This document shows, one piece after another, positions 23,174-35,490 of a DNA stretch of 64,000 bases (position 1 is its first letter; each line of letters starts with the position of its first letter). The notes under the pieces are model-generated. The model was not told the DNA's origin. It ran no database searches and saw nothing but the letters and a program-made list of their open reading frames with translations. Source of the stretch: Palaemon carinicauda (taxonomy: Eukaryota > Arthropoda > Malacostraca > Decapoda > Palaemonidae); the NCBI RefSeq assembly GCF_036898095.1, contig NC_090744.1, forward strand, positions 91,392,013-91,456,012, given 5' to 3'. Both the position numbers and the translations under genes were made by a program.

Positions 23174-24666
23174 TGGAATAATTAAAGGGTTGTGTGTATG
23201 AAAAAACAGTTTGGGTTGGATGTGATGAGACAGTACACTTAATTTTTTTTTTTTTAGCCCTCAAGTGCCCCCCCAAAAGGTGCCTTAATCCATTATTTCT
23301 TTTAACAGGTACTGACAACAGGCCCCTACCCCCAGTAGGGAGTGAAGTATAGGTTATTCTTTTAAGTATATAGGAAAGATGAAGTTTCTTATTGCCTGTT
23401 ACCATTGTGTTTAGTGGTCGATGTTGCTGCTTGCCTTTATATCTTGCCTGTTAACTGGAAGTACTTTACTTTGTTGTTAGACCGAATAACTCAAAAACCA
23501 GTGTTTTTATTTTGGATAAGTATAAAAAGTTTGTGGAGGGGATGTAAACACAGGCATTATAAAGCAGTGGTCTATTGCTCGTGTTTGGCTGTCAACGCCG
23601 TAAAGTTGATGACTATTTTGTTTCGGTGTACAAAGTATAACGAGCAAGAATATCGTTACATGAAATTGTCATAAACATTAATAGTTCACAGGAGCTATTG
23701 AAATGAAATATCTGTTTGTAGGTCCAGGAAGTAAATTCAGATGCTAGGAAGAGAGGGACTGTGTTCGAGTTTAGTCTAGTCGTTCCAAAATCATGAAAAT
23801 CCTTTCAAGAATGAGAGAATTAGGCACTAGTGTTGTTGGTCAGAAAAGTTTTAATAACAAAACCTTATCACAGTGTGGGTTTACAATTGGAGATTTTCTA
23901 GACATTGCTATCATAAGCCCAAAGAGACCTGCACAGCGTCCTTTGTGGCTAAACTATTCAGAAGCTAAGATTTTTTAAGTAACTTTGCAGCCCAATGGTA
24001 GACTGGATATTGATAAGGACAGTATTGCTTTAGGGAAAACTATTGCAGTACAGTATTTTCAGTTTTTTATTTTGTTTCTAGATTGTTGATTTCATATTAA
24101 TTGTTCAGGTTTATTACTGGTCATTACAGATGTCATAAAATCAGTGTTGCGCGGTTCTCCTTTAAGCTTGGTGTAGGAGTACTGTAGTGTTGTTTGTCAA
24201 GATAGTTGGACCATCCAGGCAATACACAGTTGCACTTATGACGTATTAAAACGTAGATGTTTGTAGCATAGTGTTAGGAACTTCTCTGGAATGATATTTT
24301 TTTGTTCCATTTACAAATAAACATTTTTCTAGTTTTTAAGAAGACAGCATTTCATTCCAGTCACCATTTTGTCCCCTTCTCAGCCACTTTTTTTTTTTTT
24401 TCTTAGTATCTGTTTTTTTTCTTTTTACTGAACCTGAAAATGACATCTCTGAAAAAAATATAATGCAATTACATTTTTTAGCTGGGTTCCCCTTTGCCCA
24501 GTATAAATCAAGGGGTGGTGCCAAGTGCTCCGTTTTCTTGCCCTTTTATTCAGATTTTTGGTTTTCCCCAGTTTTACCTTCGTGTAGTGAACGTTTGGGT
24601 GTGGTCGGAATTCCGACACTAAGCAATTTGGGTGCTATCTCTGGCTACAGTCTGCAAACCACTACA
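23174..24666 (+). mobile_element. solo LTR (family E), 1,493 bp, inside Gypsy F pol
   Basis: Starts TGGAATAATTAAAGGG and ends AACCACTACA (TG...CA), flanked on both sides by GCGA (23170-23173 and 24667-24670), a 4-bp target duplication. Removing it rejoins the integrase motif NGMVER to the following helix. A TATA box is at 24502-24508. The same repeat occurs at 19785-21975. Confidence 0.75.
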
Positions 24667-25700
24667 GCGACGAGTTCTCTCGACCATGCCATTTGCTGCA
24701 GGGTTGTATGCCGTGGTGCTGTGGAGTGTCATTCCCCTCAGGTTTGCCAGAGAGAGCCAGATCGCTGACAGGAAGGCAGAACCTCGGGCCGTCGTGATAT
24801 CGTTGGGAACTCTGAAGCGGCTGATCGAACTCGACAGCGGAGCTTCGGCGCTGGCGTGGGTGGTTGCTTTGGACATCAAAGTCTCTTCTAACCATCTTGT
24901 GGAGCGGTCGACGATCATCAGGAGGTATGCAGAACCTGAAGGCGACAGAGGTCCCACAACGTCCACGTGGATGTGTCCGAATAGTCTCTTGGGTTGGGGA
25001 AAATCGCGTTCTCCTGACTCAGTATGGTGGTTGACCTTACTCATCTGGCAGTTAATGCAAGTTTTCGCCCACTCACAGGCATCTTTTTGATTCCCGGCCA
25101 GATGAATTTCTCGTATAGTAGATGGGCCGTTGCGAGCCCCGAGGGGTGTGATAATCCGTGGACGACGTCGAAGATCTTCCTTCTACAGGAAGCAGGAATC
25201 TATGGGTGTGGGCGCCCTATGCTGGTGTCGCAGAGGATGGTTTCCCAGTCTGGGTCGAGGGGAAAGTCCTTCATCTATAGCGTTGATGTAGTTTTACGAT
25301 AGTCCTAAGCCTCTGGGTCGCTCTGCTGTTCTACGGAGGGGTTGGCGTAGTCGATCCCCAGGTTGACTGCATTGATCTCTATTCTGTAGAGGGTGTCGGC
25401 GACGGGGTTGTTCTTCCCCGGTACGTTTCCCAGTCTGGGTCGAGGGGAAAGTCCTTCATCTATAGCGTTGATGTAGTCTTACGATAGTCCTTAAGCCTCT
25501 GGGTCGCTCTGCTGTTCTACGGAGAGGTTGGCGTAGTCGATCCCCAGGTAGACTGCATTGATCTCTGTTCTGTAGAGGGTGTCGGCGACGGGGTTCTTCT
25601 TCCCCGGTGCGTAGGTAATAGTGCATCCGAATTCTGCGATGGCTGTCGGTTGTTGGTGAGAGGACCATGTGTCTGAAGACTTCCTGAAAGCATGGATCAG
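24667..25700 (-). pseudogene. Gypsy F RNase H end and integrase core
   Basis: On the minus strand, from 25700 down: SLIHAFRKSS, AIAEFGCTI, the RNase H/IN linker motif GKKNPVADTLYRTEI (duplicated), PLIPASCRRKIFDVVHGLSHPSGRATA (zinc-binding start), GHIHVDVVGPLSPSG (first catalytic D), ITTARGSAF (second catalytic D replaced by A) and NGMVER (E). It has several stops and frame changes. The order matches Gypsy integrases of the 412/K02A2.6 kind. It is dead. Confidence 0.7.
25242..25614. repeat. 186-bp tandem duplication inside Gypsy F pol
   Basis: TTTCCCAGTCTGGGTCGAGG to CTTCCCCGGT(A/G)CG is present twice in a row (25242-25427, 25428-25614), duplicating the RNase H/integrase linker. Confidence 0.9.
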
Positions 25701-25706
25701 GCTGGT

Positions 25707-25809
<103 letters not shown>

Positions 25810-25955
25810 TAAGGGTTGTAGAAGGGAAGTTGTGTTTAGTGGAAGAAGGAAGATGCTATTGACACAAAATAGCACAGTTAATAGAGATTTGTCCGTTTTC
25901 CTCCCTCGTGCCTGCTTAACATTTTTAGCTAAAATGTGGTTTTAGGCATCCTTTT

Positions 25956-26520
25956 TTACTGGAGGCCCGCCTCATTCATATTGTAGACGGCATCTGGGTG
26001 GTATCCTCCATCTTCGATTATTCCCTTCAGGATGGTAGGGAATTCCTTGGCTGCAATTTCATCCGCAGAGTTCCTCTCCCCTGTAATGTTAAGATTACGT
26101 ATACCCTTCCTCTCTAAGAACCTGTGAAGCCAGCCGGTTGACGCCTTAAAGCCAGATGGTAACACGTTTCTTGCATATCGGCCTGTAGAAACTTTTCGCT
26201 TGGTCAATGATAGTGTGTTTGTCTAGGCTGACACCTTCGCTCTCCTAACCGTTCATCCATAGAACAAGAAACCGCTCCATCTTGATAAGCTCCTTGCTAC
26301 TCGTGGATGCATAACTCCTTGAGTCTAAGCTGGATGATCCATGGGAGTCGCACATTTTCAAAATTTGCTCTTTATTCTTCAAAATGCATCTCACTGTAGA
26401 CTCATTCAGCTGACGGCCAATAGCACAGTTGTTGTTTCCTTCTGCCTTCAACTTAATGACAAGCTTTTTTGTCTCGATGGGACAAGTCTTTCTTTTTGGC
26501 TTCAGGGTCGGTACAGACAT
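25956..26520 (-). pseudogene. Tigger/pogo-like transposase, N-terminal half
   Basis: First piece (26520-26245) has the psq-type helix-turn-helix (IETKKLVIKLKAEGNN, AIGRQLNESTVRCIL). The second (26207-25956) has the CENP-B-type domain (GFKASTGWLHRFLERKG) and ends at the first DDE-domain block (DAVYNMNEAGL; canonical pogo proteins have DETGL here). A stop and a frame change lie between them and most of the catalytic domain is missing. An internally deleted relic. Confidence 0.75.
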
Positions 26521-27190
26521 GATGTGAATTATCGGAATGTGTGCAGATCTTGACAGTGCGATAACTAGCTAGCGACTGAGAATAAAAAAAAAAAGAAAAG
26601 AGCCCAATTGACGATGCTGATGAAGAGTGTATCGAATACAGATTTTTCCTTAATTTATTTTTCCTACGTTCTGTCTAATCCTATGTACAGTACATTCTTG
26701 AGTAAAGGGCGAACCTCAACATTTCTTAATGCTACTACACTTTAATTATAGATATTTTACCACCTATTTATAATCTTTATTTATGATATACTCTTTAGTA
26801 AAAGCTCTAGATATCACTTGGAGGAGTAAATGTGTTTATGATTGACGATGAAACTTAAAAAAAAAAATTTCCTTTTAAGGCTGCTTTTTTTTTTTTTTTG
26901 TAGGATAAAACACTAAACAAAATCACTCTTCTTTCATTTATTTTGAATTTCTATGGATAAATAAAACATTAATTATAACATTATTATTACATAATACTTG
27001 GTAAGATATCTTTTGCCACAAAAGTTAACCTATAAACATGTTATAATTGGTTGGCGAGTTTATGATCGGCGATGGAACGTACTAAACAAAGTAATGGGTT
27101 TGGTTGTAGTGACATGTTTAGCAATAGCATGATATGAAAGTCTTTATTCAATTTAATTTTTGGTTTCAAAAGTACTATACAAAACGGATT
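26521..27190. other. AT-rich spacer
   Basis: Nothing recognised. Confidence 0.35.
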
Positions 27191-27199
27191 TTGAGCGAA

Positions 27200-27706
27200 G
27201 CGAAGAATCTATTTTTGGCTGAGATGGCCATGTCGTCCTGATGGAAGGTTCCTTCAGTAGCTTCGTTAGGGTATATATGACTACAGTAGATATTCCCAGA
27301 GAATTAAACTAAAGGTTTCACAGAATTCCAACTAATGGTGCGAGTACCCTAAAGGTGTCTCTCTAGGATATCGTATATCAACAGGGGACGCATGCATTAA
27401 CACGCCACATGGCTATCTGCACCCCACATAGCGTTTACGCTTGGAGGGGGAAAGGTGGCGAGATAACTGAGGAGCCGCTCCAAAGTTACCCTTCTTAGTT
27501 ACTGTTACGGTACTCGAAATGTAAACAAAACAGCAGCCATAGCTGTCTGCCATACTGTGTGACGTCACATCCATCCTCATTCCGAAGTCCATCTTTCTAC
27601 CGGCCTCTGCGATACAGTATAGCAGGGAGGGGCCTAGTAGGCTGAACTGGAACAGTCGGGCGGGTCCATCAGGAAGACATGGCCATCTCACCCAAAAATA
27701 GATTTC
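27200..27706. repeat. inverted repeat pair (~40 bp arms, ~420-bp loop)
   Basis: ATCTATTTTTGGCTGAGATG... at about 27200-27242 is repeated inverted at about 27665-27706. Either a terminal structure of the neighbouring DIRS-like element or a separate hairpin-type insertion. Confidence 0.6.
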
Positions 27707-29300
27707 CGGGGCGACCTGTGACGGCCGGTGAAAAGGGTCCTTTACACTTTTCTAATATAAATCTTCCAAATATACTAGAGAAAGATAAAATCACGGAATG
27801 CAGAGGTTACTACCCTCGCGCGATCACCTTGTGGGTGTCGTGTATACAACAGGGGCGTATGAAAACCACTATTCACAGGCTGTCTTCCATTTAGATAATC
27901 CCTTCATCAAAGGGGAGGGCCGTGACAGGCCCTAGAGAACACAGTTGGACTACCCCACCGACACCTACTACGCGCCCTCCAGGCCATCCTTCTGTTTTGG
28001 ATTTGCCCGCTAAAAATTGTTTTGTTCGGGGTTTTTCGCAAGTGATTGTCGTTAATTCAACATGACTGACGTTGCTACTTCACCTTTACCAATGTTAAGT
28101 ACCATAGTTTGTTTTGACAGTTTATTTCAGTACCGGGCATTTGTTCTTTTTCCAGTATTGTGGATTTTAGTTTGGGAAGCGGTTGGCCTGCCTCGGTATC
28201 GGCAGCCATTTTGGTTTTGTTCGCTTCGGTAGTTTTTCAAGTTAATATTGCCCATCTGGTACTGTCATCTAGGTTATATCACTTACGTTTTATGACCAAT
28301 ATTATTATCATTATTTATTATTGGTTTTTACTATGGTATTTATTTGCTAGCAAGTCCAATTTAAACCTACGAAGAATATCGATCTAGTCTGTTATAGTTA
28401 TGTACACGCCCCAGGAAGGTGCTCGTTTTAGACTATATCTTTGTTTATTTGTTACGTTGTCGTTATTCTTCGTTCTTGGTTATTACAATTTTATCATTAT
28501 TCTTATCATATTATTGTGTTATTTTGGTTCTTTATTATGTAACCTTGAGAGCGTGAGCATAGAATGCTCATTTTCTGTTACTACAGTTACGAGTTGCCCC
28601 TTCTCTCGTTTTCTTTATTAAGCTTGAGTAGGGGAGGTGGATTTCCCGTTTTCAGTTTTATATGATCACGAGTTATTCCTGCCTCCTCTTATTCTCCGGG
28701 TTGATGATATTACGTTTAATGATCTTCACGTTTTATTGATGTTGTTACTGTTAATATAGCTAGCACTATTAATAGGTTCTGTTAGTGTACGAGTCATTAT
28801 TTGGGATCGTTTTATGCCGACACCCTTAGCTCCGCCTTGAGTTATACTACGCTATAATGGATACTCATTGGGTGAGAACTAGTCGGATATTTGGAGTGCA
28901 ACGGTGAAATCCGGCACTCGGACTCCGGCTGCGGCCTTTTGCACACGAACCTTTGTCATGATTGATCACAATTACATTATTACGGTCCTTTTTTCATCGA
29001 ATCTCCGGTTTCACTGAAGATAACACAGACGTTCAGCATTGAGGTTAATATTATCGTACCGCTGAGGTTCACGATTTCACGATGACGGACCTTTGTCACC
29101 GGATCTCTGGTACAAACAGATATATCAGACGATCAGAACCGGAGATAACAATTTTTTACCGATGAGGTTTATAGTTACATGTTACATGGTTACTGGTTGT
29201 TTATATATTACAGTAATTTGTTAGCTAATATATTACTCACACATAATTAAATGTATTTGTTTCTGTTGATTCATCTGTCTCTGACCAGTCTCTCAAGGAA
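27707..29300. other. leader region before DIRS-like gag
   Basis: No supported gene. Short ORFs are hydrophobic or low-complexity and look accidental. Confidence 0.35.
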
Positions 29301-29329
29301 CATCCAGACTTATGTCTTCTTTCTTTTAC

Positions 29330-30987
29330 AAAAAGTCCGCTGCGCTGCCAAGGGCTGCTCCGCTGCCTTTACTGATCCCCTGGGCCATGATCTATGCCGG
29401 TCCCATGCACATTGCGCCATATCCTTCTCTCGGGAACCGGGACAATCCCCCTACATGGTATGGTTCCTGGAGTCATGCACGCTCTGCTATGAGCTGTCAT
29501 CCCTACTCCTGAGCGAGGATGTAAGTTGGTTCTAGTTTGTTCCTGTTAATATCCTTTGCGATGAATTAATTGGTCTTTATATATTTACATCGATTATTGC
29601 TTCATCATTAATCCCCTCACCTCTTTCAGGCTGATGATGAATCTCTCCGGGAGGCAAGAGTTACTCTCCGTCCGTGGGTGTCAGGTTTTGGGAGGAATGC
29701 GCCGTCTGGCGCACCCCATCTCCTTGATGGAGACATGGCTTCTCGCCTATTCCCGGGCTCTACTACTGCAGCAGTTCCACCGGAGACAGCGGCCCCGTTA
29801 ATTGAGGCGGTTAGAGCAACCATTCTAACGGAGGAAGAGGTTTTATTGACGGAGGACGCGTCCTTTCTAGATCCGGACGACGAACCCATGGATGAGCAGG
29901 TAGGTGGTGATGAGTTGGTGGACCCCCTTTCATCCCTCACTCCTTCCTCTACTGCTTCCTTTCACGGATTTGATAAACCTACGGCTTCTCCTCGAGGTCC
30001 CTCCGTTCCTGTACGACCCAAGGTGAAGCCACTACGTACCTTTAAGCCTTCAGCTTTGCCATTATCAGTGTCAACAGTCCCGGGACCCTCTAAGGATCCT
30101 GATGTTCATATTACTTTACCTAAAACCGTGACTACTAAAAAGACGAATTCCGGTAAGTCCAGGACTTTGTCAGAGGGTCGGGCTCGGGAGCCCGCCTTAT
30201 CCGCCACCATGGTCAGGGATATTGTGAAAGAGCAGATACAACGGCATCTACAACAAATTCCAGGGCAAACCAAGGAGCTATAACTGAGCTCAAAGATATG
30301 GTGGCGAATCTGATGCGTTCAGGAACTCTGATGCCTCCTCCTTCAGCCCCAGACGCATCGAAGTTACCCCCCTTCGATAAAAACAACCCTTGGAGGTTTG
30401 CCTTACATGCTCCATATATAGATGGTGCCATAACTCTGGAGGGCATAGGCACCCGCCCTCTAGAGGACCTAGAATTTTACCCTCCGGGACTAGAATTCCC
30501 ATTCAACGGATTCATCCGATTGAAAGAATATGCCTTGATTAGGTTAGACAAGGTACCGAAGGAAACGGTAATATTTCTTAAAGAGCAGGCCCAAGCTCTC
30601 TGGGCCAGGACGTTGTCGGACTGGGGGTGCACTAATTCTAAGCTCGCCCCACACAAAGGAGCCTACACCATATTTACAGCTTCTCCTGTTATTACCTTGC
30701 CTATTACAGATAAAGTAGCAGGTCTTACTTTTCAAGCTATCAAAGAAGGTTCTGCCATGCTGGCTCTTAAAGAGACGGACCCCACCTCCATGCTCATCCT
30801 GAGTACCGCTACTATCTGGGATGATGCCTCCTCTATTTTCACAGTAGGGAAGTTAGACCCAAACTGCGCCTCTAATCTGTTTTCCGAGAAGCTTCCCAAA
30901 TTACCGGAAAATCTTCTCAAGACTGAGTTTGAGGCACGGAATAGGTTAGCTAGGTCTCTCCACTCCATTACCTCCGTGGAGTCTTAA
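29330..30987 (+). pseudogene. DIRS-like gag, spliced, frame-broken
   Basis: Exon 1 (to 29520) encodes a Cys/His module (CAAKGCSAAF, GHDLCRSHAHC, then CTLCYELSS). A GTAAGT donor at 29521 and a CTCTTTCAG acceptor ending at 29629 remove 109 bp in phase (S-E-D|A-D-D). Exon 2 runs to 30283: a Ser/Thr/Pro-rich linker with acidic patches. After a frame change near 30280 it continues from 30298 to 30987 as a globular gag-like region (FDKNNPWRFALHAPYIDGA, LWARTLSDWGC). The start codon is unclear because the best Met (29312) lies in another frame. Resembles DIRS-type gag by module order; not searched. Confidence 0.55.
29521..29629 (+). other. predicted intron in DIRS-like gag
   Basis: GTAAGT...CTCTTTCAG, 109 bp. 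The frame is open on both sides when it is removed, while the unspliced frame stops within six codons. Confidence 0.6.
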
Positions 30988-31175
30988 GCCTCACTTTATC
31001 CGACTGAGACCTTGTTCCGGGTATTCACAAAACCTGTCTGTCCTTCCAAATCAACCTACACGAGTTTTGTTAGGCTCGGGTTAGTTGCAGGAAGCACGTT
31101 CTATCTGAGGCCTCGATCAGGCATGAACCAAACAGAATGATAGCTTCCCCCTGCTGAGGTAAGAACCTTTTTCCT

Positions 31176-33404
31176 CAGGAGGAGGTGAACAAGGTTCTAC
31201 AAGACGCTGCGAGAGCAAACCAAAATTTGCAAGCGAGGTGGGGCCTAACTGCCAAAAGGAAGTTTAAAGCTCAGAAGCAAACCTTCTTCAGGAAGAAACA
31301 GATTTTCCCCTCACAAGTCGAGGCGGGGTCACTACCATCAATCGGCTGTTACCCACTCGTCATCAGTCTCCCACTGCTTCGTCGACTCTACAACCGAATC
31401 ACCCTCAACAGGTGGTCTACCTCACTGCTCCCCCAGGTACCCAACCCAACCCCGTTTGGATGCCCTCGCCCGCATACGCATACAACCCTAGCTACGAACC
31501 CTCGGGTCCCTTTCGTGGACACCAGAGAGGTAGCCACAGGGGTAGGGACAGTTCCGTCAACGAGGCGGACCTAGGACAAGGGTGCTCGAGGAGGGAAAGG
31601 ACCTAGATTCACTCCCTTGCAATGATATAGTCCCGGTAGGGGGGAGACTTTACCACTTTCGAGACCATTGGACCTTCAGTCCGTGGGCTCACAGCATAGT
31701 CTCCAAAGGGTTGGGGTGGAAATGGTCACAAGGTTCTCCTCCTCCACGAGTAGCCTTCTTCCAGAAACCCACTACCATACTGAGAGAGTACACCACAGAG
31801 TTACTAATGAAAAAAGCAATCAAACGGGTTCGATCGCTGAAGTTCCAAGGCCGCCTGTTCACAGTTCCGAAGAAAGGCTCGCAAAAGCATTGAGAGTGGT
31901 CCTGGACTTGTCAAAGCTAAATTCTTACATCCTCTGCGACAGGTTCCGGATGTTGACTATCTCTCGGGTATGGACCTTACTTCCCCGTGGGGCCGTCACC
32001 ACCTCTATCGATCTTACCGACGCCTATTATCACGTACCAATAGCTCGAAACTTCTCTCCTTACCTAGGTTTCCGTCTAGGCAGGAAAGTCTTTGCGTTCA
32101 AAGTCATGCCCTTCGGCCTCAACATTGCACCCAGGATATTCACGAAACTGGGAGAGACTGTGTTAGAACAACTCGGGAACCAAGGGATTCAGATTGTTGC
32201 TTATCTGGACGATTGGCTCATTTGGGCTCGGTCGGCCCTGGAATGCAACAGAGCTACAAAGAAAGTATTTCGTTTTCTCGCCAACCTGGGATTTCGGGTC
32301 AATCTCCAAAAATCCCGCCTACTACCATCAGACCACACAAGCTGTCTCTACCTCCCAAAAAGGTAAGAGAAATAGCTTCCAAGATCAAGAATTTTCTCAA
32401 ACACAAAACTGGTGTCCAGAAGAGCCTTAGAAAGAATCCTCGGCCTTCTTCAATTCGCTTCGGTAATAGATCGACTATTGAAAGCCAAACTCAAAGACAT
32501 CAATCGAGTATGGAGAAAGAGAGCCACAGTACCTTTAAGAGACAAGGTCTCAAAGATCCCCTCTGTCTTGAAAATGAGGCTGCAGCCATGGTCTGAACCG
32601 AAGAACCTCTCCAAATCGGTTCCTCTTCAATTCCCACCTCCACAAGTGACAATTCATACAGACGCATCTCTGAGTGGATGGGGGGTTACTATGAACATCA
32701 GATGTTTCAGGGCTCTTGGTCACCCGCCATGAAACGCTTCCATATCAATGTTCTCGAAGCCATGGCAGTGTTCTTGACCCTGAAGAGAGAGACTCCTCCA
32801 AGGTCGACCCACATCAGAGTATTGTCAGACAGCACAGCCATAGTACACTGCATCAACAGAGGAGGATCCAAGTCGCCCAACCTGAATCAGATCCTGGTCA
32901 CTATCTTCGCCTTGGCAACAAAAAAGAACTGGTTCCTGTCAGCAACTCACCTAGCGGGAGTCCAGAATGTGATAGCGGACTCACTATCCAGGACGAAACC
33001 ACTGGAATCAGAATGGTCTCTGGACATAATTTCATTCCGGTGGATACTCACTGGTTCCGGGCCTCCAGGTAGATCTATTCGCAACTCAGATGAATCACAA
33101 ACTTCCGTGTTATGTGACACCAAACATGGACCCTCAGGCTTATGCCATAGACGCATTAACCCTAGATTGGAACCATTGGAGGAAGATTTACCTATTTCCA
33201 CCAGTGAATCTTCTAATGAAAGTATTGCACAAACTACGCTCCTTCCGGGGGGCAGTGGCTTTAGTAGCACCTCACTGGCCAAAGAGCAGTTGGTTTCCTC
33301 TCCTCGAGTTGAAACTCAAGACCCTTCCGGATTCCATTCCCCAAACTGACCCAAGTAATCCAAACACAGACTGTCAGATTCCTCAAGGAGAGCCAAAACC
33401 CTAA
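31176..33404 (+). pseudogene. DIRS-like pol: reverse transcriptase and RNase H
   Basis: After a CAG acceptor-like site near 31175: EEVNKVLQDAARANQ, then the RT lead-in GRLYHFRDHW and LFTVPKKGS, VVLDLSKLNSYI, TSIDLTDAYYHVPI (motif A), FKVMPFGLNIAPRIF and catalytic AYLDDWLIWA (about 32199-32230). RNase H follows: VTIHTDASLSGWG, LSDSTAIVHCINRGG, NVIADSLSR. The final part (MDPQAYAIDALTLDWN, ALVAPHWPKSSWF) matches the domain preceding the tyrosine recombinase in DIRS elements. There are at least four frame changes (near 31890, 32325, 32415 and 32690). The recombinase itself is absent, so the copy is 3'-truncated near 33404. Confidence 0.7.
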
Positions 33405-33430
33405 CTTTGTGGACTTTGTAGGGTTATAAA

Positions 33431-33532
33431 CATTTGAGTTAAATACATTGTTCATCATTTATTCTTAATATGTTATATGTTCATTTGAGTTATATACATT
33501 GTTCATCATTTATTCTAAATATGTTTTATGTT
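33431..33532. repeat. 51-bp tandem duplication, two copies
   Basis: CATTTGAGTTA(A/T)ATACATTG... starts at 33431 and again at 33482; a third copy breaks off after CATTT. Confidence 0.9.
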
Positions 33533-33540
33533 CATTTCAG

Positions 33541-33671
33541 ATTGACCGTGGTCATTGTTCAATAATAAAGACATTTGAATAAATGGACCAAGCTCTTATT
33601 TATGACCACGGCCAGAGATGGATTCAGGATAACAGATATTGTGAATGACTAAATCCTAAGAACTAATCAAA
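33541..33671 (+). other. 5' leader or LTR end of Gypsy A
   Basis: Includes AATAAA-like signals and an imperfect inverted pair GACCGTGGTCAT / ATGACCACGG just before the gag start. LTR limits are not clear. Confidence 0.3.
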
Positions 33672-35004
33672 ATGCCAGCAGTAGGATGTCCAATACCAGG
33701 CTGTGATTATGTCACGGACGACCTTGAGGCTGCCATCGTAGCTGCACTCATAACTGCTCACTGCACCACACATGCTCCTGGACAAGCTGCCAAAGTAGAA
33801 AGTTAAAAGACCCACAATATCGATAGCGGGAACAAGTGAAGAATGGGCATATTTTCAATCACGATGGTCTGACTATGTAGACGCAACTAAAATTGAGGGC
33901 CGTGATCGCGTGGTACTGCTTCTAGAATGCTGCGAAGAACAACTTCGAAAAGACTTAACACGATCAGCTGGTGGCAGTCTTGCTAACAAGACTGAAGTAG
34001 AAGTGATGGGAGCAATAAAAAAACTGGCAGTTCGAGAGGAAAACACCATGGTAGCTCGAGTGACTCTACACAACATGCGTCAAGACAGTGATGAGCCTGT
34101 ACGACGTTTCTGTGCACGACTTATAGGACAGGGTAGTGTGTGCAAATTCCTGATAAAATGTCCAGGATGCAACGTTGATGTAAATTATACTGACACAATA
34201 GTGAGAGACGTATTAGCACGCGGCATATGTGACCCTGAAATACAATTAGATCTACTTGGTGATAAAAATCAGGACATGTCATTAGAAGAAGTTGCACAGT
34301 TTGTCGAAGCTAAAGAATCTGGTAAACGATCTGCCTCCCGACTATTAGACTCTCATGAGGTCCAAGCAGCAGCCTGTAGTTCATACAGAAAGGCAAAACA
34401 AACCGCTGTCAAAGATAAAAACTAAGTTTGCTCATACTGTGGCAAGAAAGGACATGGTAAAAACACTCCTGCACGTGCAAGAAAATCAGAATGTCTAGCT
34501 TACGGTCATAGATGCGAACACTGCAACCGAGAAAATCACTTTGAGAGTGTTTGCCGTAGTAAGGGCAAACCAAAAGTGAAACCCAGTGCTCACAATGCCA
34601 ATGACTACAAGAATGCGGTGTTCAACACCTTGTGCAGAGTATCATCAATCTCTAAACGACAAACTGACAAGACATTGGCTTTGGACCACCATCTGTATGA
34701 CAACTTATCTGATACTTGGATAGACACACCTTCCAAATCTCAACCTTTCATAAATCTGACAATCGGAACATCACCTGAGGATGACGAAGCCTTTGGTTTC
34801 CACCTTCAAGCTGGTACACATGCTGTTCGTATATCTGCAATGGCAGACACTGGATGCCAAAGCTGTCTCGCAGGTATTAAGGTCATCCACAAACTTGGCC
34901 TCAAGCAAAGTGACCTCATTCCTGTAACTATGAAAATGCATGCTGCAAATAACAGAGGCATTAAAATCCTCGGTGCCACAATCCTTTGTATCTCAGGAAC
35001 AGAT
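33672..35004 (+). pseudogene. Gypsy A gag and aspartic protease
   Basis: ATG at 33672 opens CPIPGCDYVTDD. After one frame change near 33800 the frame runs through WAYFQSRWSDYVDATK, LLECCEEQLRKDLTR, LAVREENTMVARVTLH and EEVAQFVEAKESGKR. A TAA at 34423-34425 interrupts it, then CSYCGKKGHGK and CEHCNRENHFESVC form two zinc knuckles. The retropepsin core is ISAMADTGCQSCLAG (D-T-G at about 34850). The gene is then cut by a solo LTR at 35005 and continues at 35491. This gag pattern is a widespread metazoan Gypsy family (recognised from memory). Confidence 0.8.
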
Positions 35005-35485
35005 TGTTATGTATTATTGTAATAATGTACTATATTATTTCAAGCGTTGCAGGTATTGCGCAACATTGCATCATATTGTTTGAATAAAACATGTTATGCT
35101 TTGTACATAAGTGTAATGATTTGTTTTGGTATTAGGATTCAAACATTTGTTGGTTACCTCAGAGATAGGATAATTCTTTATAGTTTTGTACTGGAGTAGG
35201 ATTTAAGTCTTTTCAGAGCGATGCTCTTTGTTTAGCAATGTTTTGGTTTTGTCAGATTGTGTATGACGCTCCACACACACTTAGGAGTCAGCTGTCAAAG
35301 AGCCATGTAGTCACATATTTCATTAAAGGTGTATTTTAAGAATACCAACGTATTATTAAATTCTATACAGAAAAATTGACGACAAGAGATGGGATCAGCT
35401 GAGAAATAATTACTAACAATTGTTCATCTATGTTCCAGGTAATTATTATGGTTAATAGAACTTCCTACCAAAATCCTACACAACA
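35005..35485 (+). mobile_element. solo LTR of Gypsy B inside Gypsy A
   Basis: 481 bp from TGTTATGTATTATTG to TCCTACACAACA. It is the inverted homologue of the LTR at 38562-39056. Flanked by CAGAT on both sides (35000-35004, 35486-35490). Deleting the LTR and one CAGAT restores the reading frame of Gypsy A between G-T-D and E-Q-G. Confidence 0.85.
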
Positions 35486-35490
35486 CAGAT

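Noticed and set aside
28160..28621. Two hydrophobic ORFs as membrane protein genes.
   Set aside because: They lie in AT-rich leader sequence, have no conserved motif and are biased by T-rich composition.
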